Positions 32,563 to 40,767 of a stretch of DNA of 64,000 bases are shown here, in pieces. The DNA comes from DATJGF01 sp035495315. Its GTDB lineage: Bacteria; Verrucomicrobiota; Verrucomicrobiia; Limisphaerales; UBA8199. Made by a program: the position numbers and the translations under genes. The stretch spans positions 1-64,000 of the forward strand of contig DATJGF010000044.1 of the NCBI GenBank assembly GCA_035495315.1, read 5' to 3'. A model generated the notes under the pieces. That model saw only the letters and a program-made list of their open reading frames with translations, was not told the DNA's origin and did not search any database. The stretch's first letter is position 1. Each line of letters starts with the position of its first letter.

Positions 32563-33450
32563 TTACGCATCCATTGCCGCCATTTTTCTCATCTCCAAAT
32601 CTGTATACCGGCGCTGACAATCCCTCAGCCTAAAAGGCAAAATTGCCAAGAGAAGTACGCCGGCCAAAAGCAGCACGAACCAAACACCGTATGGTTGCTG
32701 TAAAGCCAGTGCCATAAAGCCGGCTGCGGTCGAGAGCACGCCCAACGCGATGAGTAATTTCAGGCTAACCAGCACGAATCCTCGTGCCTTGCCCTTCGCC
32801 GACAGCCACCCCAACAAGCCACCCAAGCAACCGAGAATGGCTCCGCCAACGCCGCCAATCAGTCCTCCCGCCCAGTCCGGCCACCACGCGGTCCCTGACC
32901 TGGAGTGCGTCGCTCCAAACGTGCCTGTGTATTCCACAAGCTTGATCGAACTAATGAAGACCGTGCCTTGGGCCGGCAGAAAAAGGTTTATCTCCAAGCG
33001 GGTGGGCGTCTCGCTTGTGCCGGTCCGGTCGAAGGGCAACATGAAATGCCGCCAATTCGAGGTGCCGGTAATCTTGCCCAGGTCGCCCGACTCGCCTAAC
33101 GTGCGGCTGAAATAGGCGCCCTCCGGCATGCCAGGTTTGATGGGTGGAAAGTAATTCCACATCTCGAGGTATCCGTTGCCATACACACCCTCGTACTTCA
33201 CCTCTCCGGTTATCGCATACAGCTTTTTGGTGATCGCAGGTTTTGCCAATTTCACCAACTGCGCCTGCAAAGGGGTGTCATTGGTATTGGCGACTTTAAG
33301 AGCTGATTTGCCATCTATAGTGACGGGTGTGCCGCCCAGGAGCTGACCGCTCTGCGTCAGCTTTGACCAGTCATATTCGGTTATAATTTGCTCGGCGGCA
33401 CAAGTGATCACAATTCCGAAACACAAGCTGGCCACGAGTCTTGCTTTCAT
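32563..33450 (-). CDS. Exported/membrane protein paired with a DUF2089 regulator
   Basis: A 295-residue protein that I cannot assign to a named family. A signal peptide (MKARLVASLCFGIVITCA) is followed by a beta-rich extracytoplasmic domain (about 25-185) resembling carbohydrate-binding-like jelly rolls (KLYAITGEVKYEGVYGNGYL, WRHFMLPFDRTG, GTVFISSIKLVEYTG). Three hydrophobic segments at about 198-220, 229-250 and 254-272 (GLIGGVGGAILGCLGGLLGW, FVLVSLKLLIALGVLSTAAG, YGVWFVLLLAGVLLLAILPF) anchor the C-terminus. The start overlaps the stop of the DUF2089 gene (ATGA), so the two are co-translated and likely work together. Confidence 0.7.
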   Translation of the reverse strand: MKARLVASLCFGIVITCAAEQIITEYDWSKLTQSGQLLGGTPVTIDGKSALKVANTNDTPLQAQLVKLAKPAITKKLYAITGEVKYEGVYGNGYLEMWNYFPPIKPGMPEGAYFSRTLGESGDLGKITGTSNWRHFMLPFDRTGTSETPTRLEINLFLPAQGTVFISSIKLVEYTGTFGATHSRSGTAWWPDWAGGLIGGVGGAILGCLGGLLGWLSAKGKARGFVLVSLKLLIALGVLSTAAGFMALALQQPYGVWFVLLLAGVLLLAILPFRLRDCQRRYTDLEMRKMAAMDA

Positions 33451-33758
33451 GAGTTACCTTTCTTTTGCTGTTCGTAGGCGCTTAAGAGTTGTTTAAAAAT
33501 GGGGGCATCAAGTTTACCGTCGGCAAAATGGGCGCGGAGCAGACGCTCGTACCGGTCCTCGATCTTTTGGCTGTCCAAAATCTTGATTTTTTCAATCAAA
33601 CGATCCAGGCGCAGCCGCAACGTTGGATACGAGACGTCATACGCGTCTGCCAATTCCTTGAGCGAGCCGGAGACGAGGATAAAGCGCTTCACAAAAGCCA
33701 AATCCTCTTCCTCGAGCAAATCAATCCAACGCAGTTCCTGTATTGCCAACATAAACAA
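33447..33758 (-). CDS. DUF2089-family small DNA-binding-like protein
   Basis: A 103-residue protein matching the DUF2089 core: ELRWIDLLEEEDLAFVKRFI, LVSGSLKELADAYDVSYPTL, then RLRLDRLIEKIKIL. The middle is a helix-turn-helix (LKELADAYDVSYPTLRLRLD), so a role as transcriptional regulator is likely. The zinc-ribbon found at the N-terminus of longer DUF2089 proteins is missing. It overlaps by four bases the membrane-protein gene downstream, a layout like a regulator and its sensor or target. A TTGCAT-N14-ATGCAA dyad lies just upstream (33773-33798). Confidence 0.8.
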   Translation of the reverse strand: MFMLAIQELRWIDLLEEEDLAFVKRFILVSGSLKELADAYDVSYPTLRLRLDRLIEKIKILDSQKIEDRYERLLRAHFADGKLDAPIFKQLLSAYEQQKKGNS

Positions 33759-33772
33759 TCCGTAAGCAAATA

Positions 33773-33798
33773 TTGCATCTATATTGAATAATATGCAA
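33773..33798 (-). promoter_or_regulatory. Possible operator dyad upstream of the DUF2089 gene
   Basis: An AT-rich region just upstream of the ATG at 33758 holds TTGCAT (33773-33778) and ATGCAA (33793-33798), a six-base inverted repeat with a 14-base centre. It could bind a dimeric regulator such as the DUF2089 protein. The remainder of the 304-bp gap 33759-34062 has no convincing gene. Confidence 0.3.
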
Positions 33799-34062
33799 GT
33801 TTATTTTCATTTTATTCAAATCCTCTCACAAATTGCGGTTTTGCCAGCAAGCCTACATCACCGCCGGGCAAGCATTTTTGGAGTGCGGCCGTCGGCTGCT
33901 TTCGCGCGAAGATTCCATCCGACCCGCGAAACTCGTCGGCGCAGTCCACAGCGTGATGCCGACTCGGTCCTTGTTGCGGCTTTTGGTAAAAGTCGTTGGA
34001 AGCGTGGTTTCGTCACAATTTTTTCTTTGGACAAATCCCGGAACTCGACGGAGTAATTGTAA

Positions 34063-35778
34063 ATGAACGCCTCTGTAGCTCGAATGGGGGTTGTGGCCGC
34101 GTGTTGCATGCTCTCCGTTTTGAACCCAAACCGAACTAAAGCGCTTAACGTTCCCGAACATCATAATCATCCGACGCGAGATGGACTTTATATTGATCCA
34201 GCATTTACGAAAACCGCGGCAGGCTTGTTGAAGCGCGACACGGCTTTTACTGGCACCATCCAGGGCAGCGTTTATGCCCAACCGCTCTATATCGAGGACG
34301 GACCGGGCGGCAAGGCAATGATCATTGCGGTCACCGAGTCCGATAATGTATACGCGCTGGACGCGGGCAACGGCAGCGTCATTTGGCAAAGAAACGTTGG
34401 CACGCCAGTGCCACTATCAAGCCTGCCTTGCGGCAACATTAACCCCATCGGAATCACGGGCACACCTATCGTGGACATGTCGACCCGCTCGCTCTATTTC
34501 GATGCGTTGACGACTCCCGATAGCGGGACAACGAAGCGGCACCTGATCTATTCTCTCAACGTCGATACCGGAACGACCAACAGCGGCTGGCCGGTCGATG
34601 TGAACGCGACGGCGAGGTCCGGCACCCTAGTTTTCAGTTCAGTGGCCCAGGGCCAGCGCAGTGCCCTGGCGCTGCTAAACGGTACGCTCTATGTTCCTTA
34701 CGGAGGCAATGCTGGAGATTGCGGAACGTACCACGGCTGGCTGGTCGCAATTCCCATCGGCAACCCAGCCACTGTTATGGCCTGGGCGACGACCGCACGC
34801 GGCGGTGGGGCGTGGGCCGTAGGTGGAGTTGCCAGCGATGGGCTAAATCCTTTCCTGGCGACGGGCAACACGTTCAGTACGACGACCTGGAGCGGCGGGG
34901 AATCAATCATACGCTTTCAGCCAGGCCTGGTCTTCAGCTCGCAAACGAACGATTACTGGACCCCGAGTAATTGGGTCAGCTTGGATAGCAGTGATACGGA
35001 TTTGGGCGGCTCCGGGCCGCTAATAGTCGATGTTCCGGGCGCCAACCCCTCGAAACTGGTCGTGGCTTTGGGGAAGGATGGAAACGCTTATTTGTTAAAT
35101 CGAGCTAATCTGACCGGCGTCCACGCACCCGTGGCCCAAGCCCATCTGTCGAGCAGCGCGATTATCCAGGCAGCGGCGACTTATCGCACTGCTCAGGGCA
35201 CCTATGTGGTATTCACCGGCAACAATTCCCAATTGGTTGCCTTTCGGATCTCAGCGACTTCCCCACCTGCGATTGTGAACGCCTGGACCGCGAATCAAAA
35301 CGGGCGCGGTTCACCGTTTGTGACCTCAACCGATGGCACCAATAACGTCGTTGTGTGGGGGATCGGCACCGGCGGCGACCAACGACTTCATGGATTTGAT
35401 GGCGATACAGGGGCGGTCGTCTTCAGTGGCGGCGGCACGGGCGAATTGATGGCTGGAACGCATAACTTTAACACCGGGATCGCGGCCCACGGCCGGATCT
35501 ACGTGGCGGGCGACAACAAGCTCTATGCGTTTACCCTACCGGTCTCCCCGATTGTCCTGACGGGATTGAGCATCGCCGCGAACGGAGTCTTTCAATTTCA
35601 GTTTACGAATTCGCCGGGCATGAGCTTCACGGTGTTCAGTTCAACAAATCTGAACACTCCTTTCGCCAACTGGACCTCGCCGGGAAAAGTGACTGAGGTA
35701 GCACCCGGCCAATTCCAATTCGTAGATCAGCAGGCAGCCACTAACCCACAACGCTTCTATCGAGTAAGATCACCCTAG
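34063..35778 (+). CDS. Secreted PQQ-like beta-propeller protein
   Basis: A 571-residue protein with a signal-like N-terminus (ARMGVVAACCMLSVLNPNRT). Blades of a quinoprotein-like beta-propeller recur: VYALDAGNGSVIWQRNVGTP, GTPIVDMSTRSLYFDALT, YVPYGGNAGDCGTYHGWLVA, LVVALGKDGNAYLLNRANLT, and LHGFDGDTGAVVFSGGGTGE. Many of these match PQQ-like repeats, but no metal/quinone ligand set or cytochrome domain is evident, so enzyme activity is doubtful. The last 75 residues (FQFQFTNSPGMSFTVFSSTN ... RFYRVRSP) are the verrucomicrobial C-terminal module also seen on the LamG and DUF362 proteins. The gene stands alone, with a family 2 repeat behind it. Confidence 0.8.
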   Translation: MNASVARMGVVAACCMLSVLNPNRTKALNVPEHHNHPTRDGLYIDPAFTKTAAGLLKRDTAFTGTIQGSVYAQPLYIEDGPGGKAMIIAVTESDNVYALDAGNGSVIWQRNVGTPVPLSSLPCGNINPIGITGTPIVDMSTRSLYFDALTTPDSGTTKRHLIYSLNVDTGTTNSGWPVDVNATARSGTLVFSSVAQGQRSALALLNGTLYVPYGGNAGDCGTYHGWLVAIPIGNPATVMAWATTARGGGAWAVGGVASDGLNPFLATGNTFSTTTWSGGESIIRFQPGLVFSSQTNDYWTPSNWVSLDSSDTDLGGSGPLIVDVPGANPSKLVVALGKDGNAYLLNRANLTGVHAPVAQAHLSSSAIIQAAATYRTAQGTYVVFTGNNSQLVAFRISATSPPAIVNAWTANQNGRGSPFVTSTDGTNNVVVWGIGTGGDQRLHGFDGDTGAVVFSGGGTGELMAGTHNFNTGIAAHGRIYVAGDNKLYAFTLPVSPIVLTGLSIAANGVFQFQFTNSPGMSFTVFSSTNLNTPFANWTSPGKVTEVAPGQFQFVDQQAATNPQRFYRVRSP

Positions 35779-35798
35779 GACTGATCTCATATTATAAA

Positions 35799-35904
35799 CC
35801 CCGACACAGGCTTCCTTTGGTAAAGGCCGGCTCGCCGAGCCGTCCGGTTTCCTACACAAAAACGGGATCGGCCCGCTCGGCGAGCCGGCCCTACCATTTA
35901 TGAG
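35799..35904 (-). repeat. Palindromic repeat, family 2, copy C (inverted)
   Basis: CCCCGACACAGG, CTTCCTTTGGTAAAGGCCGG, CTCGCCGAGCCGTCCGG, TTTCCTACACAAAAACGGG, CCCGCTCGGCGAGCCGGCCC and TACCATTTATGAG: the reverse complement of the copy at 9629-9730 with few changes. It lies 20 bases after the propeller gene stop, where it could form a terminator hairpin. Confidence 0.75.
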
Positions 35905-35981
35905 TTGGACTGTAGGGAAGGGCTTTATCCTTTTCGCATCAGTCTCTATCTGTAATCACAATGCGCAGTTGGCTTTATCGC

Positions 35982-36236
35982 TTATGCCTTCGTCGCGATA
36001 TACCCATATTTCTGGGCGACTTTACTGGCGATTTCGAATTTCACACGGGCCTCTGCCGAAGCGAACACTCCGAGCTGAAACAAATCCGCCAGTATTCGAA
36101 CCTGCTTCTGCCTTAACAGAGACGCGAGTTCAGAGACTGTTATATTTTTCGAAATAGGAATCACCAACGCATCGACCAGATCATTACACCCGGTCGGTAA
36201 CAAATAACTGCGCTTCGTATAATCGGGATCCGTCAT
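35982..36236 (-). CDS. Small conserved-looking protein of unknown function
   Basis: An 84-residue protein. It starts MTDPDYTKRSYLLPTGCNDL followed by VDALVIPISKNITVSELASL and a helical C-terminal half (RQKQVRILADLFQLGVFASA, EARVKFEIASKVAQKYGYIA). The YLLP.GC.DL.D pattern occurs, from memory, in small proteins of Verrucomicrobiota and Planctomycetota. No motif points to a function. It is transcribed away from the Sel1/PEGA gene. Confidence 0.6.
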   Translation of the reverse strand: MTDPDYTKRSYLLPTGCNDLVDALVIPISKNITVSELASLLRQKQVRILADLFQLGVFASAEARVKFEIASKVAQKYGYIATKA

Positions 36237-36358
36237 CGAGGCAATCTACCACACTTCGCGTCCGCCGCTTTTGAGCAAGCCTTAGGCCGACGGTTAGGTT
36301 TTCGCGGCAGAACTGTTCTGCTTTCGCTTCGTTTGGGGAACCATTAACCTGATATCAA

Positions 36359-37423
36359 ATGCGGAATCATTTGCTACTCGTTCTTGCCTTGCTAAACCTT
36401 GGAGTACCTTGCTGGGGCATTGCCCAGGGCGTCGACTCGGAGCATAAGCTGTTTAATCAAATCAAAGCTCGCGCTGAAAAGGGAGATGCGGCTGCCCAGC
36501 TGCAGTTGGGCTTTCTCTACACTACCGGGACCGGCGTCGCGCCCGATCTCGAAAAGGCCTTCAAGTGGCATCGCAAAGCTGCACAACAGGGCTTGCCTCA
36601 AGCTCAATACCAATTGGGATTAGAGTTCGCCAGCGGCACCGGAGTCAAGAGAGACAGATCCGAAGCTGTTCATTGGTTTCGCGCGGCAGCGGAAAAGGGT
36701 TTTTCGCCCGCGCAATTGGAGCTTGGCATGTGCTATCTCGAGGGGCAGGGCATCGATGCAAACGGCAGTGAAGCGCTGAAGTGGTTTCGTCAAGCGAGCA
36801 GCCTGGGTTCTGCTTCTGCCGATTACCAGATTGGCAACTGCTACCTGGAGGGAATCGGCACCGCTAAGGACATCGAAGAAGGAATCCGATGGGTGCAACA
36901 AGCAGCCGACAAAGGGGCCGCCACTGCTCAAAGTGCACTGGCCTTGGCGTACGAAAGAGGGACCGGCGTGCCGAAAGATAATGTTCAGGCTTACAAATGG
37001 TACGCGCTGGCGGGTGCGCAGGACGATGCGCACGCGGCCGATATTCGGTTTAGCATGGCGAAATTGGAAGCCCAGCTCACTAAAGACCAACTGGCGGAAG
37101 CACAACGCCTCGCACACGAATTCAAACCCGGTGAAAGCCGAGCGAACCCAGCCCCGGCTCGACCCGGCACGACAAATCAATCGCAGCCCGCTGCTGCAAT
37201 CGAAAGCGTAAAGACCGGGTTCGTGACGGTGAAAGCGGATGATGCCGATTCGGAGGTTTTCGTGGACGGATCATTTGTGGGCAACTCACCCGCCAAAGTT
37301 CGCTTGCCGGAAGGCCCCCACGTATTCGAGATAAAAAAAACCGGCTTTAAAGATTACCGCCGGGAACTCAACGTCACTATCGGAAGCGACTTGAACCTGC
37401 ACGCGGTTCTGGAAAAGCAATAG
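36359..37423 (+). CDS. Exported Sel1-repeat protein with C-terminal PEGA domain
   Basis: A 354-residue protein. A signal peptide (MRNHLLLVLALLNLGVPCWG) is followed by six Sel1-like repeats from about 32 to 245, e.g. GDAAAQLQLGFLYTTGTGVA, PQAQYQLGLEFASGTGVKRD, SPAQLELGMCYLEGQGIDAN and ATAQSALALAYERGTGVPKD. A Pro/Ala linker leads to a PEGA domain at about 285-350 (FVTVKADDADSEVFVDGSFV, GPHVFEIKKTGFKDYRREL). Sel1 repeats mediate protein contacts; PEGA domains are common on surface proteins. The combination suggests an envelope scaffold. Confidence 0.85.
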   Translation: MRNHLLLVLALLNLGVPCWGIAQGVDSEHKLFNQIKARAEKGDAAAQLQLGFLYTTGTGVAPDLEKAFKWHRKAAQQGLPQAQYQLGLEFASGTGVKRDRSEAVHWFRAAAEKGFSPAQLELGMCYLEGQGIDANGSEALKWFRQASSLGSASADYQIGNCYLEGIGTAKDIEEGIRWVQQAADKGAATAQSALALAYERGTGVPKDNVQAYKWYALAGAQDDAHAADIRFSMAKLEAQLTKDQLAEAQRLAHEFKPGESRANPAPARPGTTNQSQPAAAIESVKTGFVTVKADDADSEVFVDGSFVGNSPAKVRLPEGPHVFEIKKTGFKDYRRELNVTIGSDLNLHAVLEKQ

Positions 37424-37500
37424 TTGATCGTGACTCGAGGAGCGCATCGGCAACCAGATTGCACAGGACTCAGTAACTCAATCAGAGCAACTCACTCGAC

Positions 37501-37731
37501 TTATTGGCCATTCCCTTCTCCGGAGTGCAATCCCTTCTCGATGGCCGCAATATGCAGTCCGGCGATTGTCACACCGCTCCCGTTATCGAACCACACCACG
37601 ACCCGTGTACCCTGCGGATTGGAACTCGCGTGATCAGCACTGGGAACCAGGTAACGCCTGCCGCTGCTGGTGACGATCGTGAAGGGCTCGAACGGAGCCG
37701 ATTCCAAATGGGATCGTATGTCACTGATCAT
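37501..37731 (-). CDS. Small conserved-looking protein
   Basis: A 76-residue protein: MISDIRSHLESAPFEPFTIV, TSSGRRYLVPSADHASSNP, then GTRVVVWFDNGSGVTIAGLH. The start (short helix, then PFEPF and a beta pair with G..Y.VP..DH) matches a family of small uncharacterised proteins found widely in Planctomycetota, Acidobacteriota and Verrucomicrobiota, as I recall. No function known. It converges with the Sel1/PEGA gene; the gap 37732-37933 behind it contains only a CTTTGGAC-type low-complexity run (37911-37928). Confidence 0.6.
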   Translation of the reverse strand: MISDIRSHLESAPFEPFTIVTSSGRRYLVPSADHASSNPQGTRVVVWFDNGSGVTIAGLHIAAIEKGLHSGEGNGQ

Positions 37732-37933
37732 TGGCAGTAGTGTAAGTCAGGCCGCACTGTTCAGCAAACCAGAGCCTAGTACGTAAGTCAAGCGATATTA
37801 TTGGAACCGACTGTTTTTGGAAGGAACCACATGCTCACTTGCCACCAGGGTAGCGGGGAGTTTTACTCTGCGTTACGGACTACAGTCACGCGCACGGACT
37901 CCATGACTTTGGACCTTGGACTTTGGACTCTTT

Positions 37934-40684
37934 TTAACGTCCGGTCTCCTTTATTCGCGCATTCAGTTCATGATTGAAAGCGTCAGATTCTAAGAGTTGT
38001 TCGAGAGTAATGTGCATCCGATAGCGCCAGTAATTTTTCGGATTCGCGGGAACATTAATCCGCTCTTCTTCGGGGTTATCCCGGCGCAGGTTTTCATCGA
38101 TGCCGAACAAATCCTGCAATTGAAAGATGCTCCACATCGCGGGAGAAGCGAGATGCTGCTGGATGATAGCTTGATTGATCCAGGGCTCACATGACTCCGG
38201 CGCAGATCCAGGCTGTGACAGCTCATTATTGTAGAATCGTTGAATCACCTGTCGATCTTCCTGCCACCATCCGCGAATCGTGCTCATGTCATGCGTCGAA
38301 GGGGTCACCACGCTCAGGTATGGCGCCTCGGAAGGGCGAAAGAATTCCTGGTCCATCCGTTTGGGCATGCGCTGGACCTCGAGGCCGAGCAAGCCGAGCT
38401 GTTTCATAACGTCCGGCACGCAAGCCGGCACCAGGCCGAGGTCTTCACCGCAAACCAGCATGCTGGTGGCGCGCTTGAGCTCCGGCAATTTCTGCATTGC
38501 TTCTGCGCGCCAGAAATCTTCCTGCCGTCGGAAGAAATAGTCGATATAAAGCTCCTTAAGCTGTGATTTAGTTTCGAAATCCAGGTACTTAAATGAAGAG
38601 GTGCTCTCGATGCCAAAGCGGAAATGGAAAGAGCGATCCGGATTGATCCCATTGCCTCGGTTGGCTTCCAAAAGGATCACATTGCTGATTAAATCGTAGA
38701 GTCCAGCTCTAAGCACGCGATTCAGCGTGTTGTCTTCTTGCGAAGCAATAAATGTTTGCACCTGTCGTTGCGTGGCAAACTCCGGTTTGAGCGCAAACCG
38801 TCCCGATTGTGACGCCTCCAAACACCGGCTGCGGACCGTTTCGAGTATGGTTTGGAGATCAGCGCCGACGGCCGCCGACAAACCGCCAAAGACTTCACTG
38901 AGCACTTCGTCAGTAATGAAGGGTTGCACCAGGCGGTTTCGATCAAAGGCTATGCCGCGCGCGCCAAATTCAGCGGCGCTGACTGGAATTGTCGGTTCAA
39001 AATGGCCGAGAATGCCCTCGACAGCCTCGAGCGGAATGCTCCAGATGCGGAAAAAGCCCAGAATGTGATCAACCCGAAAGGCGTCGAAATAGCCGCCCAT
39101 TTGCGCAAATCGGCGCTTCCACCAGGCAAAACCATCCTCCTTCATTCGAGGCCAGTTGTAAGTCGGGAAACTCCAATTCTGCCCTTTGATACCGAAGGCG
39201 TCCGGAGGCGCGCCGGCTTGCATGTCGAGATGGTAAAGTTCGGGTTCCTGCCAAACGTCGGCCCCGTAACGAGCAACCCCAATCGCAATATCTCCTTTCA
39301 GAATGACCCCGTTACGGTGCGCATACTCAGTCGCCTCCTGTAACTGCTTGTGCAAGTGGTATTGGATAAAACAGGTGAGCGTGATTTCATCGTGGGCGGG
39401 CGAGCCTTCAACCGTAAGTGTGACAAGTTCGGCTGGATCATACCTGCGCAACTCGGGCCATTGATTGAAGTCTGGTGTTCTGTGTTTATCGCGCAGGTAA
39501 CAAAATACCGCATAGGGCAGCAGCCAATCACGGTTGGCATCTAGAAATCGGCGGTAGTCACGGCTCTTCTGGGTTTTGTCCCGCTCCAATGGAAAGAGCT
39601 GCCGGATGATCGCAAGCTTCGCCCTGAGCACCGCCTCATAATCTATTGCCGGCAAGGCGTTCAACCGTTTGCGTTCGGTCTCCAAGGACTCGAGCAAGGC
39701 CTGGTGCCCGCCGCCGGCAACCTGGCGCAAATTTAGATAAAGCGGATGCAAGGCAAAGGCAGAGATGGCGGCATAAGGGTAGGAATCGAGCCATGTGTGG
39801 CTCGAGGTGGTATCGTTCACGGGCAGGATCTGAATCAGCTTCAAACCGGTGCGTTTGCACCAATCAACCAGTAGCTTCAGATCCGCAAACTCCCCTACCC
39901 CGAAGCTCTGCGTGCTGCGCAAACTGAACACAGGAATTGCGACACCCGCTCCTTTCCAAGTCGTCGACTGGAATCGCGCAAATCCGTCGTTGACGATGGT
40001 GAGCTTTTTTGCCGAGACACTGTCGTTCAAAGCCCGGTTGGGACCTGCTTCGTACCCAAGAAACGATCTTTTCTCCGTGTCATAAACACAGTATTTGTAA
40101 GCAAGCGGAAAAGTCGCGTTACTCAAGTCGAGTTCCGCAGTTAGAAAGTCCTGACCTGCGAATCGATTCAACAGGATCGCCCGGGCGGTATTCCATCCTC
40201 CTAAGGCTGGGACATTTCCCAGCAGACACAGTGTCTGGTTTTTCTGTAACAGGGGTGCCTTAACTTTAAATACGTGTGTGATCCTCGTGGGCGAGGGCAA
40301 CCGCACCTCGGCCAGATCAGGCTTCAACAAGACTTCTTTAAACGGTTCGGTGTAAAAGGCGTTTTCGACCAGGCCTGTAGAATTCCAAGAATCGATCACC
40401 ATTACTTCCGGGACCGAAAACGATGCGGGATTGATAACTCGATCCTTTCCCCAATCGCAGCAGATGCCTCCATCAGCCTCACGCAAGAAGTAGCCATAAA
40501 CGATGTCAGCGTCCGGCACCGCATTTTGCGGGATCACCAGCGTTACCTGCCACAGCTCCTCATTCAAATACTGCAACGGAACCGCCTCTTCGATGGATCC
40601 GTTTCCTAGAATCTCGTGATTCCCGGAAAGCCAGAGGGATTGACCGAACTGCGTGTGAAACCGTAATTGAAACGTGATTCTCAT
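37934..40684 (-). CDS. malQ: 4-alpha-glucanotransferase of the DPE2 type (two starch-binding domains + GH77)
   Basis: A 916-residue enzyme. Residues 1-105 and about 133-240 are two CBM20-like starch-binding domains (SLWLSGNHEILGNGS, QTLCLLGNVPALGGWNTARA). The GH77 domain follows: GVAIPVFSLRSTQSFGVGEF, LIQILPVNDTTSSHTWLDSY, nucleophile D539 in FDAFRVDHILGFFRIW, acid/base E747 in LVCGEDLGLVP, and D799 in TPSTHDMSTIRGWW. An insertion lies within the GH77 domain around residues 575-690, as in plant DPE2. DPE2 enzymes transfer glucose from maltose to a heteroglycan, unlike short MalQ. The gene is divergent from a sugar transporter, 110 bases or less away, suggesting shared control for maltose/maltodextrin use. 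Confidence 0.93.
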   Translation of the reverse strand: MRITFQLRFHTQFGQSLWLSGNHEILGNGSIEEAVPLQYLNEELWQVTLVIPQNAVPDADIVYGYFLREADGGICCDWGKDRVINPASFSVPEVMVIDSWNSTGLVENAFYTEPFKEVLLKPDLAEVRLPSPTRITHVFKVKAPLLQKNQTLCLLGNVPALGGWNTARAILLNRFAGQDFLTAELDLSNATFPLAYKYCVYDTEKRSFLGYEAGPNRALNDSVSAKKLTIVNDGFARFQSTTWKGAGVAIPVFSLRSTQSFGVGEFADLKLLVDWCKRTGLKLIQILPVNDTTSSHTWLDSYPYAAISAFALHPLYLNLRQVAGGGHQALLESLETERKRLNALPAIDYEAVLRAKLAIIRQLFPLERDKTQKSRDYRRFLDANRDWLLPYAVFCYLRDKHRTPDFNQWPELRRYDPAELVTLTVEGSPAHDEITLTCFIQYHLHKQLQEATEYAHRNGVILKGDIAIGVARYGADVWQEPELYHLDMQAGAPPDAFGIKGQNWSFPTYNWPRMKEDGFAWWKRRFAQMGGYFDAFRVDHILGFFRIWSIPLEAVEGILGHFEPTIPVSAAEFGARGIAFDRNRLVQPFITDEVLSEVFGGLSAAVGADLQTILETVRSRCLEASQSGRFALKPEFATQRQVQTFIASQEDNTLNRVLRAGLYDLISNVILLEANRGNGINPDRSFHFRFGIESTSSFKYLDFETKSQLKELYIDYFFRRQEDFWRAEAMQKLPELKRATSMLVCGEDLGLVPACVPDVMKQLGLLGLEVQRMPKRMDQEFFRPSEAPYLSVVTPSTHDMSTIRGWWQEDRQVIQRFYNNELSQPGSAPESCEPWINQAIIQQHLASPAMWSIFQLQDLFGIDENLRRDNPEEERINVPANPKNYWRYRMHITLEQLLESDAFNHELNARIKETGR

Positions 40685-40767
40685 TAATCCCGCGCGGCAA
40701 TGTACAAGCGGCGGAGGGAATGTCAGTCGGAATCGGGTTGAATAAGGCTTGCGCGGGGCGGGAAAGA

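Noticed and set aside
33784..34056. Open frame of 90 codons before the propeller gene
   Set aside because: Composition is Arg/Phe-rich and irregular, no domain or signal is visible and its start is in the AT-rich regulatory region of the opposite gene.
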